This document shows positions 43,803 through 51,987 of a DNA stretch of 64,000 nt, piece after piece. Origin of the DNA: Rhodococcus rhodnii (GTDB lineage: Bacteria; Actinomycetota; Actinomycetes; Mycobacteriales; Pseudonocardiaceae); contig JOAA01000026.1 in assembly GCA_000720375.1 (NCBI GenBank), positions 62,001 through 126,000 on the forward strand. The letters run 5' to 3'. The position numbers and the translations under genes are program-made. Under the pieces are notes generated by a model that saw only the letters and a program-made list of their open reading frames with translations, did not search any database and had not been told where the DNA came from. How positions within the stretch are numbered: position 1 is the stretch's first letter; every line of letters begins with the position of its first letter.

Positions 43803-44588
43803 ATGGACGACATCGGCATCATGGGCAAGGTTGCCGTGGTCACCGGTGCCGCGCACGGAATTGGCGCGGCCATCGCGTTCGCGTTCGCTGAACGGGGTGC
43901 CCGGGTCGCGGCGCTCGACTGTGACCGGGACGCGCTGCGGTCGACTGTTGAGTCGATTGTGGACAAAGGTCAGCAGGCCACCGGATACCCCGTTGACGTG
44001 CGCGACAGTGCGACTGTGGACCAGGTTGTCGACGAGGTCGAGCGCGACCTGGGCCCGATCGGCATCCTCGCCAACGTGGCCGGGGTGCTGCGCACCGGGC
44101 CGATCCTCGACCTCACCGACGAGGATTTCGCCGCGATGTTCGCCGTGAACACCTACGGCACGTTCTACGTGTGCCGGTCGGTGGCCCGTCGGATGAGACC
44201 ACGGCGGCACGGTGCCATCGTCGTGGTCGGTTCGAACGCCGGCAGCGTGCCCAGGATGCACATGGGCGCTTATGGCGCGTCGAAGGCGGCCACGAGCTCG
44301 TTCGCGAAAAGTCTCGGCTTGGAGCTCGCCGGGTCCGGGATCCGGTGCAACGTCGTGTCGCCCGGTTCGACCGACACGGACATGCTGCGCGGGATGTGGG
44401 CCAACGGCTCAGGGGAGCGCCGCACGATACTCGGAACACCCGAGCACTTCCGGGTCGGGATCCCGCTCGGCAAGCTGGGCACTCCGTCCGATGTGGCCGA
44501 AGCGGTGGTGTTCCTGGCCTCGGAACTGGCCGGCCACATAACAATGCACGACCTATGCGTCGACGGCGGCGCGGCGTTAGGAGCATGA
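43803..44588 (+). CDS. SDR dehydrogenase, EntA-like (dihydro-aromatic dehydrogenase)
   Basis: A 261-residue classical short-chain dehydrogenase. Cofactor motif TGAAHGIGAAIA, an acidic residue after strand 2 (LDCDRD) favouring NAD, N-x-A-G (NVAGVL), catalytic Ser in VVGSNAGS and Tyr-Lys in YGASKAA. The sequence resembles EntA/DhbA, which oxidises 2,3-dihydro-2,3-dihydroxybenzoate. Next to a PhzD-like gene it should oxidise 2,3-dihydro-3-hydroxyanthranilate to 3-hydroxyanthranilate. It is joined to the isochorismatase gene without a gap. Confidence 0.9.
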   Translation: MDDIGIMGKVAVVTGAAHGIGAAIAFAFAERGARVAALDCDRDALRSTVESIVDKGQQATGYPVDVRDSATVDQVVDEVERDLGPIGILANVAGVLRTGPILDLTDEDFAAMFAVNTYGTFYVCRSVARRMRPRRHGAIVVVGSNAGSVPRMHMGAYGASKAATSSFAKSLGLELAGSGIRCNVVSPGSTDTDMLRGMWANGSGERRTILGTPEHFRVGIPLGKLGTPSDVAEAVVFLASELAGHITMHDLCVDGGAALGA

Positions 44589-44590
44589 CC

Positions 44591-45253
44591 ATGGGCATAC
44601 CAGTGATCTCGTCCTACGCCCTGCCCACCGAAAACGACCTACCCGAGCAACTCGTGCAGTGGCAGCCAGACCCTGTACGTGCGGCGCTGCTCATTCATGA
44701 CATGCAGCAGTACTTTGTGGACTTCTTCCCGTCGGACACGGCTCCCATCAGCGGAGTGATCGGGAATATCGCCGCCCTCAGGAAAACAGCGTCAGAGCTT
44801 GGTATTCCGGTCATCTACACCGCGCAACCAGGCAACATGACCAGGCACCAACGGGGCCTGCTGCAGGACTTTTGGGGTCCAGGTATGCGGGCCACGCCAG
44901 AACACCGACGGGTCATCAAGGAACTGACGCCGCGCGACCATGACGTTGTGCTGACCAAGTGGCGCTACAGTGCCTTCACCCGTACGCACCTCACCGACCT
45001 GATGGCCGGACAGCGGCGCGACCAGCTCATCGTGTGCGGGATCTATGCGCACGTCGGCTGTCTGATGACCGTCGCCGACGCGTTCGCACAGGACATCCAG
45101 CCGTTCCTGGTGGCCGATGCGATCGCGGACTTCACTCGCGAGGACCATCTGGCCGCGCTGGAGTACGCCGCTCGCCGATGTGCTGCGACTCCGACGACTA
45201 CGACAGTCCTGACGGCCCTGCACGCACAACAGAATTTCGCCGTACAACACTGA
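44591..45253 (+). CDS. phzD: PhzD-like isochorismatase (ADIC hydrolase)
   Basis: A 220-residue isochorismatase-fold hydrolase closely like PhzD: N-terminal GIPVISSYALPTENDLP, Asp in LLIHDMQQYF, YTAQPGNMT, GLLQDFWGPGM, Lys in VLTKWRYSAF, and YAHVGCLMT, where Gly occupies the place of the Cys of true amidases, as in PhzD. It removes pyruvate from ADIC to give 2,3-dihydro-3-hydroxyanthranilate. No PhzF, PhzA/B or PhzG is in the window, so the product should go to 3-hydroxyanthranilate through the SDR. ATG at 44591 is chosen because AGGAG is 7 nt upstream; ATG at 44585 is too close. Last gene of the rightward operon. Confidence 0.93.
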   Translation: MGIPVISSYALPTENDLPEQLVQWQPDPVRAALLIHDMQQYFVDFFPSDTAPISGVIGNIAALRKTASELGIPVIYTAQPGNMTRHQRGLLQDFWGPGMRATPEHRRVIKELTPRDHDVVLTKWRYSAFTRTHLTDLMAGQRRDQLIVCGIYAHVGCLMTVADAFAQDIQPFLVADAIADFTREDHLAALEYAARRCAATPTTTTVLTALHAQQNFAVQH

Positions 45254-45319
45254 GTTGTCCCTGTGCTGCCGGGGCAGGTGGGCGTAAGTGTCCTGTTAGG
45301 ACGAAATTCGGCGTACGAC

Positions 45320-45348
45320 GGGCCGTTCGCGGTGACCGCGGACGGCCC
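45320..45348. terminator. hairpin terminator at the end of the biosynthetic operon
   Basis: A 13-bp stem with one mismatch (GGGCCGTTCGCGG / CCGCGGACGGCCC) and a 3-nt loop lies 66 nt beyond the PhzD-like stop and before the convergent lipoprotein gene. Confidence 0.6.
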
Positions 45349-45383
45349 ACCGTTCCTGCCGAGTGATGTGTGGGCGCACGGGA

Positions 45384-45911
45384 TCAGTGATGGTGATGCC
45401 AGGTGACGTAGGTGCATCCGTCGACCTCGGCGGGCACGATGTTGGCATGGGGAACGTCCACCGGCCGGCACCACAGATAGCGCAGGCCAAGGCGTTCCAT
45501 GCCGAGTTGCCCGGCGGTGATCGCGAATCCGTTGCCGAAGGCCCAGTCCGGGTTGTCGGCGAGCTGCCCGGTCGACATCCCACGGTGCCAGAACTCCTGC
45601 AGTGCCCGCTGCTGGTCCGGTTTGAACAACACCAGGCCGAGTTTGGCGTGCGGCTTCACCGAGCACGTCGCCCACTCCGCGACGAACGGTTCGTACCAGG
45701 AATACCGTTGCGGGCCAAGGTAATCGGCTAGTTGCTCCTTCGTCTCGGTCTTCACGTCGTCGCACTCGTCGGTGGACTGCTGGACCCATGTGGACACATC
45801 ACGCAACGACGTGAAGTGCTGGCCGAGTGCCGCGTCGCCCGCCGGGACCGGGTTTTCGCTGGAGCAGCCGGCCAGCAGGAGCACGGCCACCGTGGTGATG
45901 ATTCGCCACAT
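45384..45911 (-). CDS. lipoprotein of unknown function
   Basis: A 175-residue lipoprotein with a short signal and lipobox LAGC (Cys16). The mature region has four further cysteines (DECDD, ATCSVK, LWCRP, DGCTYV) and ends in a run of four His, which might bind metal. No known domain is recognised. ATG at 45911 is used because AAGGGAA lies about 9 nt upstream; an ATG at 45920 is too near to that site. It faces the biosynthetic operon and is probably not part of it. Confidence 0.75.
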   Translation of the reverse strand: MWRIITTVAVLLLAGCSSENPVPAGDAALGQHFTSLRDVSTWVQQSTDECDDVKTETKEQLADYLGPQRYSWYEPFVAEWATCSVKPHAKLGLVLFKPDQQRALQEFWHRGMSTGQLADNPDWAFGNGFAITAGQLGMERLGLRYLWCRPVDVPHANIVPAEVDGCTYVTWHHHH

Positions 45912-45947
45912 GGCGGTCATTTCCCTTCACCGCTGGGCATCCAGCTG

Positions 45948-47255
45948 TCAGGAGGTGGCACAACTCGTTCCGTTGAGGGTGAATGCCGTCGGCGTGGTGG
46001 TGCTCGCCGTGGTGATCGTGCCGTTGAAGCCGAACTCGACGGTCGCGCCCGCCGCGATGACGCGGTTGGAGCTGACGTTCTGCGCGGTCACTTCCGTTGC
46101 CGGCTGGGAAACCTGTGCGTTCCACGCGTGGGACACCTTCTGCCCGTCGGCATGGGTCCACGCCAACGTCCAGCCGTCGACGGCGGCCGAACCGGTGTTG
46201 GTGACCTTCACGTTCGCGGTGAACCCGCCGGACCACTGGCTGGGAACGGTGTAGCCGACCTGGCAGTTACCCACTGGTGGCGTCGACGTCGTGGTGAACG
46301 TGACCACAGTGGACGCTGGCGATTGGTTTCCGGCGGCATCCTTCGCGACAACGTAGTAACCGTACGAGGTTTGCGGCGACAGGCCGGTGAGGGCGAGCGA
46401 GGTGCCGCTGGGCGAGGAGACGAGAACATCGGTGGTGCCGGTCCGGCGGTACACGTCGTACCCGGTCACGCCAACGTTGTCGGTCGCGGCGGCCCAAGTC
46501 AGCTGTGCCGTCGTGCCGGTGATGCCGTTGGCGGCAGGCGTTCCGGGCGCGGTAGGCGGCTGAGTGTCCGGAGGTCCACTGCTGCCGCCGAAGTTGACGT
46601 CGGAGCAGTTGTAGAATGCCTCCGGGCTGTCCGACCGCTGCCAGATCGAGTAGATGATGTGCCTGCCGGTCTTCCTTGGCAGCACGCCGGGCCACGTGTA
46701 CTCGGCGCCTTCCGGCCCGCTGCCGTTGATCGGCGGGTTGGTGACGGAGTTGAACGGCGTCGCCTCCAGATCCGACCACTTCAACGGCTGGTTGGGATTC
46801 CACCCGTCACGAGTGATGTACTGGCTCCAGGTGCCGGGGTGTGGAGCCCAGGCGTTGTACCGGAAGGTGATCGCGGCGCCGGACTGAAGCTGGGTAGTCG
46901 GCCAGTCGGTGCGAGCCAGGTTGTAGCCGTCGTACTTGGCTGTCGGGCCGCACAGTTTGCCGTCCGGAATGATCTCGCGATGCCTGCCGCCCGCGTTGCT
47001 GATCAGATTGCCGAACCAGTCCCACAACGGCTGCTTCCCGCCGATGGCGACGGCCGCCTTGCACGCCGGGTTCTGCGGATTCAAGTCACCGCCACCCCCG
47101 GCCTTCCCGTCGACGTAGCACGCGTGGGTCCGGGTGGAGGGAAACGTCATGCCGCCGTGCGCCTGTGCCGTGCCAGCTGGAACTACCAGCAAGGCGCCGG
47201 CCACGGCCGAGCTCATCACAGCGGCAAGTAACGCGCCGTTGCGTCGTTGTCGCAC
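45948..47255 (-). CDS. secreted AA10 lytic polysaccharide monooxygenase with FnIII and CBM2
   Basis: A 435-residue exported enzyme. Signal peptide 1-32 (ending GTAQA) exposes His33 as the mature N-terminus (HGGMTFPSTR), the first copper ligand; the second is His139 in NAWAPHPGTW. The catalytic AA10 domain (33 to about 225) is followed by a fibronectin III domain (about 235-325; PPTAPGTPAANGITGTTAQLT begins it) and a family 2 carbohydrate-binding module (about 330-435; CQVGYTVPSQWSGGFTANV). It oxidatively cleaves crystalline cellulose or chitin. A CebR-type box 37 nt upstream suggests cellulose-linked control. Start is GTG at 47255 with an AAGGAG site. Confidence 0.95.
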   Translation of the reverse strand: MRQRRNGALLAAVMSSAVAGALLVVPAGTAQAHGGMTFPSTRTHACYVDGKAGGGGDLNPQNPACKAAVAIGGKQPLWDWFGNLISNAGGRHREIIPDGKLCGPTAKYDGYNLARTDWPTTQLQSGAAITFRYNAWAPHPGTWSQYITRDGWNPNQPLKWSDLEATPFNSVTNPPINGSGPEGAEYTWPGVLPRKTGRHIIYSIWQRSDSPEAFYNCSDVNFGGSSGPPDTQPPTAPGTPAANGITGTTAQLTWAAATDNVGVTGYDVYRRTGTTDVLVSSPSGTSLALTGLSPQTSYGYYVVAKDAAGNQSPASTVVTFTTTSTPPVGNCQVGYTVPSQWSGGFTANVKVTNTGSAAVDGWTLAWTHADGQKVSHAWNAQVSQPATEVTAQNVSSNRVIAAGATVEFGFNGTITTASTTTPTAFTLNGTSCATS

Positions 47256-47292
47256 TGGATCTCTCCTTCAGGTGCAGGGGCGAAGGAAAAAC

Positions 47293-47306
47293 TGGGAGCG
47301 CTCCCA
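47293..47306. promoter_or_regulatory. CebR-type operator
   Basis: TGGGAGCGCTCCCA, a perfect 14-bp palindrome, is the consensus binding site of the LacI-family cellobiose regulator CebR of actinomycetes. It lies 37 nt upstream of the LPMO start, where a repressor would block transcription until cellobiose or cello-oligomers bind it. Confidence 0.88.
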
Positions 47307-47758
47307 GAAAGGCATAGCATCCGCGACGCTCGAATGTCAATCCATAGTTGCTGTGCCGGGCGGGTGCGGTCAGCGTCGGCCAACGTGGCGCGCACCGGCC
47401 GTGTGGCGACCACTGCTCCTAATAGCGACGAGTGTCAACACCGCCGAGCCTATCGAGGCCGGTCTTGTCGCTGTCGATATGCGACGACCCATCCGCCGTG
47501 TTCAGATGTCCATTGCGGACAGAAGTCGGCGGTTCACCTTGATGGTTCTGTTGTGGTTCGGCACGTGTAACAGAACGTGTTGGCGTTTCGATGGATGCGG
47601 GCAAGTGATCGTGCGGAATTGTCCGCACTCGAGGGGAAGGGTCGTTGCTCATGATCGTTCATTGTGTACCTACATAGCACAGTGCGGCGTTCGGAACCCC
47701 GTATATATACGGAGTTTCTCACAAGGGCGACGGTTGTGGTCGGTGATAACTTGTCGTC
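47307..47758. other. 452-nt divergent intergenic region with AT-rich palindrome
   Basis: The region between the LPMO and PNP-NACHT genes has no clearly coding ORF; a minus-strand frame at 47419-47652 (77 codons) lacks a ribosome-binding site and has mixed third-position GC. At 47699-47712 lies the perfect 14-bp palindrome CCGTATATATACGG, 46 nt before the PNP-NACHT start, probably its core promoter or an operator. Confidence 0.5.
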
Positions 47759-50290
47759 GTGTTCCGTGGCCACCGCACAGGCATAGTAGTCGTGATCACA
47801 GCGCTGAAGATCGAGTACGAGGCGGTCCGCTGCCTCATGACGAACGTCCACGAGCGAACCGGGACGGACGTCTTCACGACGGGTGAACTCGCCGACTCGG
47901 GCAGGCGCATCGCTCTTGTCGAATCGGGAATGTACAACGTCACCGCGGCGGCGCGTACGCAAGAGGCGATCGATCGCTTCTCACCAGTCGCGATTCTCCT
48001 CGTGGGTGTCGCCGGTGGACTACGCGACGACATAAGGATCGGCGACGTCGTGGTCGGCACGAAGATCTACGCCCTGCACCCTGGAAAGGAGGATGACAGC
48101 GGAGTCCGCACGCGGCTGGAAAGCTTGAAACCAAACGAGAATCTTCGACAGAGCGCTGCGAACGTCGATGGCGATGGGACATGGAGCGCTACGTTGTCAA
48201 TGCGTCCGACTGTCCATTTCAAACCGATCGTCTCTGGTGACAGGGTCCTCAACTCTCGGCACAGCGAAAGTGCCAGGCTGATCGCTGAGAACTTCAGCGA
48301 CGCGTACGCCATTGACCTGGAAAGTTACGGCGTGGCTGAGGCCGCGCACCTCAAGGGCGTGCCCGCACTGACGGTTCGCGGGATCAGCGATCTGGCCGAC
48401 GGCAACAAACGGCCGGCGACGGACGTGGTCGACCAGCCGCTTGCGGCGGCCAACGCCGCCCAGTTCGCGGCCGCCGTGATAGCTGGTTTCGTGTCCGTCC
48501 TGCCGAGGCCGAAGATCCCGCCGGATGACGGGGTGCTGGCCGTGATGGCCGACCTGGCACAGGCGGTCCACGTGAAATGGACGGGCATACAACGCCGCCG
48601 GGCAGTGGACCCTCGCACGCCGATGGCGGTGCGTTGGACGGCTTCGGGCGGTCGGACCGGGCGTTTCAAGGACATCGGTGGGTTCTTCGCACAAGCGCCT
48701 GATCATCGCCTGGTCATCCGCGGTGGACCCGGCTCGGGCAAGACCACGATGGCCGGTGAGCTGGTGCTGGATGTGCTGGAACGCCGCGCCCCCGAGGACT
48801 CCGTTCCGGTTCTTTTCTCGCTGGGCACATGGGATCCGACCAAGCAGACGCTGCACCAGTGGCTGGTCGACGAGCTGCACCGGAGCCATCCCGGGCTGGG
48901 TGCGCGGCTGCCGTCCAGGCTGGGAGAGCGGCGCACGATCGCTGAGGCCCTGGTGCACGCGGGATCGATCTTTCCGGTCCTTGACGGCTTCGAGTCGATC
49001 CCGCCACCGGTGCGGGTGGCCGCCGTCGCGGCGATCAACAGGCTGCAGAACGGCTGTTCGGTCGTGCTCACCAGCCGGACCAGTGCGTACGATGAGCTCG
49101 GCTCGGACGAGAAACTCTCCGGCGCCGAAGAGATCGTCCTTGAGCCACTGCGGCCTGACGACGTAGCCGACTATCTTTCCGGTGACCGTTGGCGGAAAGT
49201 CCGGTCCGCCTTGATCGACACTCCGGGAAGCAAGCTCGCGGAAGCGCTCGACAGTCCTTTGATGGCGTGGTTGGCGCGCGAGGTCCATGACGTGCAACGC
49301 AGGCACCCGGACGAGCTGTACGCGAGGTCCACCGAGGACGTTTCGGTGCAGGACATCAAGAAAGGGCTGGTTGACGCTTTCATCGAAGCGGCCTATCCCG
49401 AGTATCCGGTCGATCGTCACGCCGGCGCGCCGGTAGGCAACTGGAAGGCGAGGCAAACGCGGCGATGGCTGCGGTTTCTCGCATCGAAAGTGCGGCGCGA
49501 CGCCATCGAGTGGTGGCGACTGGACGCAACGGTACCGGGTCTGGCCGTACTGTGCCGCTTCCTCGTCGGCGCGACGCTGGGCTTCGGAATGGGCACGGCG
49601 ATGACAGATGTCACCGCCGGTCTGGTGACCGCGGTGATCCTCGGTGCACTGGCCGCCAGTGAACGGTTTCTGAGGTTCGCGGGCGTCGGTGACCTGTCGA
49701 CTCCGCACACGTTCCGGTTCGGCCGAGAGGAACTGAAGCGCGATCTGGGCTCGATGATGCTGACGCTCCTGATCGGCACCGCAGGTTTCGCGTTGCTGTT
49801 GTTCGGTTTTTTCGTGGGCGTAGGTGGCTCATGGCGTAACTTCGCCGTCGTCGCCGTAGCTGTGACGTCGATGATCGCCGGGTTGGTCTTGCTCGGATGG
49901 TTGTTCCTGCACGGCCGGAAGTCCAAGTCTGCCACAGTGACCACGATCGACGTCAGCCACGCCATCAGCCCGTCATCAACGCTGAGAGACGATCGGAACG
50001 TGGCCGTGATCGGGTTGGCCACCTTTCTGGTGTTGCTCGTACCGGTGGGTCTGTTCACGATCGGCTTCGCTTCGGCGGTGCCGTTGGCCGGTGGGTTCGG
50101 CTTGGCGTTCTTCTTCGGCAGTGCGTACTTCCGGTTCTGCGTCGCTCGCGTTGTGCTCGCTGCCGGCGGCCGACTGCCATGGCGGCTGATGACGTTCCTG
50201 CGGGACGCGGCCGACCGGCACATGATGCAGCAGGTCGGCGCCGTCCACCAGTTCCGGCACGATCTCATGCGGGAACGCCTCCGCGGCTGA
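47759..50290 (+). CDS. PNP-NACHT-membrane protein (nucleosidase-armed STAND NTPase)
   Basis: An 843-residue three-part protein. Residues about 8-250 are a PNP/MTAN-type nucleosidase (VVVITALKIEYEAVR, GVAGGLRDDIRIGDVVVG, AIDLESYG, VRGISDLAD with catalytic Asp211). Residues about 315-500 are a NACHT NTPase: Walker A IRGGPGSGKTTMAG (320-333), Walker-B-like PVLDGFESIP with Glu where NACHT proteins have Asp, and VLTSRTSAY. From about 590 several transmembrane helices follow, and the end carries the HQFRHDLMRERL motif typical of the membrane NACHT group. Such fusions belong to the STAND conflict systems: sensing through NACHT may release a nucleosidase that destroys a nucleotide or NAD-type cofactor. 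GTG start; no clear ribosome-binding site. Confidence 0.88.
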   Translation: MFRGHRTGIVVVITALKIEYEAVRCLMTNVHERTGTDVFTTGELADSGRRIALVESGMYNVTAAARTQEAIDRFSPVAILLVGVAGGLRDDIRIGDVVVGTKIYALHPGKEDDSGVRTRLESLKPNENLRQSAANVDGDGTWSATLSMRPTVHFKPIVSGDRVLNSRHSESARLIAENFSDAYAIDLESYGVAEAAHLKGVPALTVRGISDLADGNKRPATDVVDQPLAAANAAQFAAAVIAGFVSVLPRPKIPPDDGVLAVMADLAQAVHVKWTGIQRRRAVDPRTPMAVRWTASGGRTGRFKDIGGFFAQAPDHRLVIRGGPGSGKTTMAGELVLDVLERRAPEDSVPVLFSLGTWDPTKQTLHQWLVDELHRSHPGLGARLPSRLGERRTIAEALVHAGSIFPVLDGFESIPPPVRVAAVAAINRLQNGCSVVLTSRTSAYDELGSDEKLSGAEEIVLEPLRPDDVADYLSGDRWRKVRSALIDTPGSKLAEALDSPLMAWLAREVHDVQRRHPDELYARSTEDVSVQDIKKGLVDAFIEAAYPEYPVDRHAGAPVGNWKARQTRRWLRFLASKVRRDAIEWWRLDATVPGLAVLCRFLVGATLGFGMGTAMTDVTAGLVTAVILGALAASERFLRFAGVGDLSTPHTFRFGREELKRDLGSMMLTLLIGTAGFALLLFGFFVGVGGSWRNFAVVAVAVTSMIAGLVLLGWLFLHGRKSKSATVTTIDVSHAISPSSTLRDDRNVAVIGLATFLVLLVPVGLFTIGFASAVPLAGGFGLAFFFGSAYFRFCVARVVLAAGGRLPWRLMTFLRDAADRHMMQQVGAVHQFRHDLMRERLRG

Positions 50291-50295
50291 CCAGG

Positions 50296-51201
50296 TCAGT
50301 CCCACTGGATGCCGTAGCAGAAACCCGAACTGAGAGCGCCGAAAACGGTGGCCACCTCACCGGCGGCGTCCGGGGTCAGCAACTCGCCGGTCGGCACGCA
50401 TTCGTCGATCCGCCGTACATGCACCGCGTCGAGCCGCCACACCCGGTCGGGCTTGCGCCGTGCGTCGAACCGTACACGCAGTACGAACCGCCGGTGCCGT
50501 CGAACGGGAGCGCAGACATAATGGTTCGCCAAGGATTCGGTACGTACGATCTGCGCGTACGTATGCCATTGGTCGCGCTCCAGCGGTTCCGGCAGCAGGA
50601 TGCTGGTTCGCATGTTGCAGCCGGTCTGCTCGGACCGGGGCCGCGCCATGGCACCGTAGAGGATTTCCAGATCGGGTGGTCGTTGGCCACCGGGGATGTC
50701 GACTGAGTTGGTCACCTCGCGCAGGCCCGGTTCGTGCGCGATGATCGTACGCCGCTCGTGTGCCTCAGCAGGGCTGACATCCAACCGCAGCAAGACATCC
50801 AGTACCGCGACCGACCACTTCTCGCCGGTGGCCCATGAACCGGACAAGATCGCCTTGGCGAGGTCGCACAGTGCCGCGTTGGTGTTGCGCCGGACTGTCC
50901 GCTCGGAGTAGTTCTGTGACTTGGCCAGATCCGCGAGTCGTTGCGTGGTGTTGCTTTCGCGCTGGTTCGGGCCGAAGTTGAGCATGGTGCGCACCAGGTG
51001 CGCGGAGTCGTCGGTGAGCGAGGGCAACGCCCGCTCCAGCACTTCGAAGATCAGGTCGCGCAGGTTGTCCCGGCCTGCCGCCTGCGCGTCGCAGACTTCC
51101 CGGAGCAGCGGAATGTCGAGATCGTCCGGCGCGTCCAGCAGGCCGCGTCCACGTTGGAGACGCTTGAGGTCCTCGGTCAATGCGACTATGCGGTCAGTCA
51201 A
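50296..51201 (-). CDS. uncharacterised protein, possible regulator, divergent from DUF4230 operon
   Basis: A 301-residue soluble protein. Residues about 5-40 carry the actinobacterial motif DLKRLQRGRGLLDAPDDLD, found at the start of proteins of unknown role, and residues about 75-115 hold an HTH-like QRLADLAKSQNYSERTVRR. The C-terminal half is beta-rich and unassigned. The only supported start is TTG at 51201 with GGGAG 7 nt upstream; the next Met is far inside. It is convergent with the PNP-NACHT gene, 5 nt apart, and divergent from the DUF4230 gene, so it may regulate that operon. I do not recognise a family beyond the N-terminal motif. Confidence 0.75.
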   Translation of the reverse strand: MTDRIVALTEDLKRLQRGRGLLDAPDDLDIPLLREVCDAQAAGRDNLRDLIFEVLERALPSLTDDSAHLVRTMLNFGPNQRESNTTQRLADLAKSQNYSERTVRRNTNAALCDLAKAILSGSWATGEKWSVAVLDVLLRLDVSPAEAHERRTIIAHEPGLREVTNSVDIPGGQRPPDLEILYGAMARPRSEQTGCNMRTSILLPEPLERDQWHTYAQIVRTESLANHYVCAPVRRHRRFVLRVRFDARRKPDRVWRLDAVHVRRIDECVPTGELLTPDAAGEVATVFGALSSGFCYGIQWD

Positions 51202-51227
51202 AAGTGATCTCCCGTGGTGGCGCGGTG

Positions 51228-51259
51228 ACGTGACAATTTTCGGTCAAGTTCCTGTCACG
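51228..51259. promoter_or_regulatory. divergent promoter with CGTGACA / TGTCACG inverted repeat
   Basis: CGTGACA (51229-51235) and TGTCACG (51253-51259) form an inverted repeat 27 nt upstream of the minus-strand gene and about 58 nt upstream of the DUF4230 gene. The left arm sits in ACGTGACAATT, an 11-mer that recurs at 60599-60609, before the Nudix regulator. Confidence 0.45.
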
Positions 51260-51317
51260 GACGTGTCCTGGATTCGCGGAAGGGGGTCGTGCACGATTCT
51301 TCGGGTCCAGGATATCA

Positions 51318-51986
51318 ATGGACGAGCTGCGGCAGGGAGCGGAACAATTGGCCGGAAGTACCGTTACCAAAACGGGACGGGGCAAGGTGGTTCGGCGAGC
51401 CGTCACGGCTGGTGGATTCGTTGTCGTCGCGGTCGCCCTGCTGCAACTTGTTGGCGTACTGCCAGATGTTCGGATCATCGATCGGACCCAGCAGGCGATT
51501 CTCCAGTCGGTTCGTGATCTCAGCCGCTATCAGGCCGCCGCGGGAGACTTCCAGGTGGTCGTGGACATCGAACACGACGTGCGGTGGCTGCCTGGGTTTC
51601 TGGCCGGGCAGCGTGCGCTGCTCGTCGCCGCGGGGACAGTGCCCGCGTACGTCGACTTCTCGACGCTGGCGAACGGGGATATCACGGTTTCCCGGCAGAG
51701 CAAGTCGGTGAATATCAGGCTGCCGCGTGCGGAGTTGGACGAGCCGGCGATCGATCACGAGCGCACTTACCTCTATGATCTGAAGGTCGGTGTGTTCACC
51801 CGCTTTACGTCACCGGCGGGTTTTGCCGATGGGCAGGAATTGTACTTGCGAGCGGCGCAAAGAATGTCCGAAGCCGCGGAACGCGCCGGTCTGAAAGAAC
51901 GGGCGGGCGAAAACACTCGGTTCATGCTGGCTGGATTGTCACGGTCGTTCGGCTACGAAGCCGTTTTCGAGGCACCGGTGGAGTGA
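51318..51986 (+). CDS. membrane-anchored DUF4230-type protein
   Basis: A 222-residue protein with one N-terminal transmembrane helix (about 29-50, AVTAGGFVVVAVALLQLVGV) and an outward domain resembling DUF4230: ILQSVRDLSRYQAAAGDFQVVVDIEHD, LLVAAGTVPAYVDFSTL and IRLPRAELDEPAIDHERTYLYD. DUF4230 proteins are of unknown function, usually anchored at the cell surface. It starts the rightward operon and is followed 1 nt later by the PASTA lipoprotein gene. ATG at 51318 has an AGGA site. Confidence 0.8.
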   Translation: MDELRQGAEQLAGSTVTKTGRGKVVRRAVTAGGFVVVAVALLQLVGVLPDVRIIDRTQQAILQSVRDLSRYQAAAGDFQVVVDIEHDVRWLPGFLAGQRALLVAAGTVPAYVDFSTLANGDITVSRQSKSVNIRLPRAELDEPAIDHERTYLYDLKVGVFTRFTSPAGFADGQELYLRAAQRMSEAAERAGLKERAGENTRFMLAGLSRSFGYEAVFEAPVE

Positions 51987-51987
51987 C

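Noticed and set aside
33508..45253. Phenazine cluster
   Set aside because: PhzE- and PhzD-like genes are present, but PhzF, PhzA/B and PhzG are absent from the window, and an EntA-like SDR is in their place.
47419..47652. 77-codon minus-strand gene between the LPMO and PNP-NACHT genes
   Set aside because: No ribosome-binding site, weak third-position GC bias and no recognisable product.
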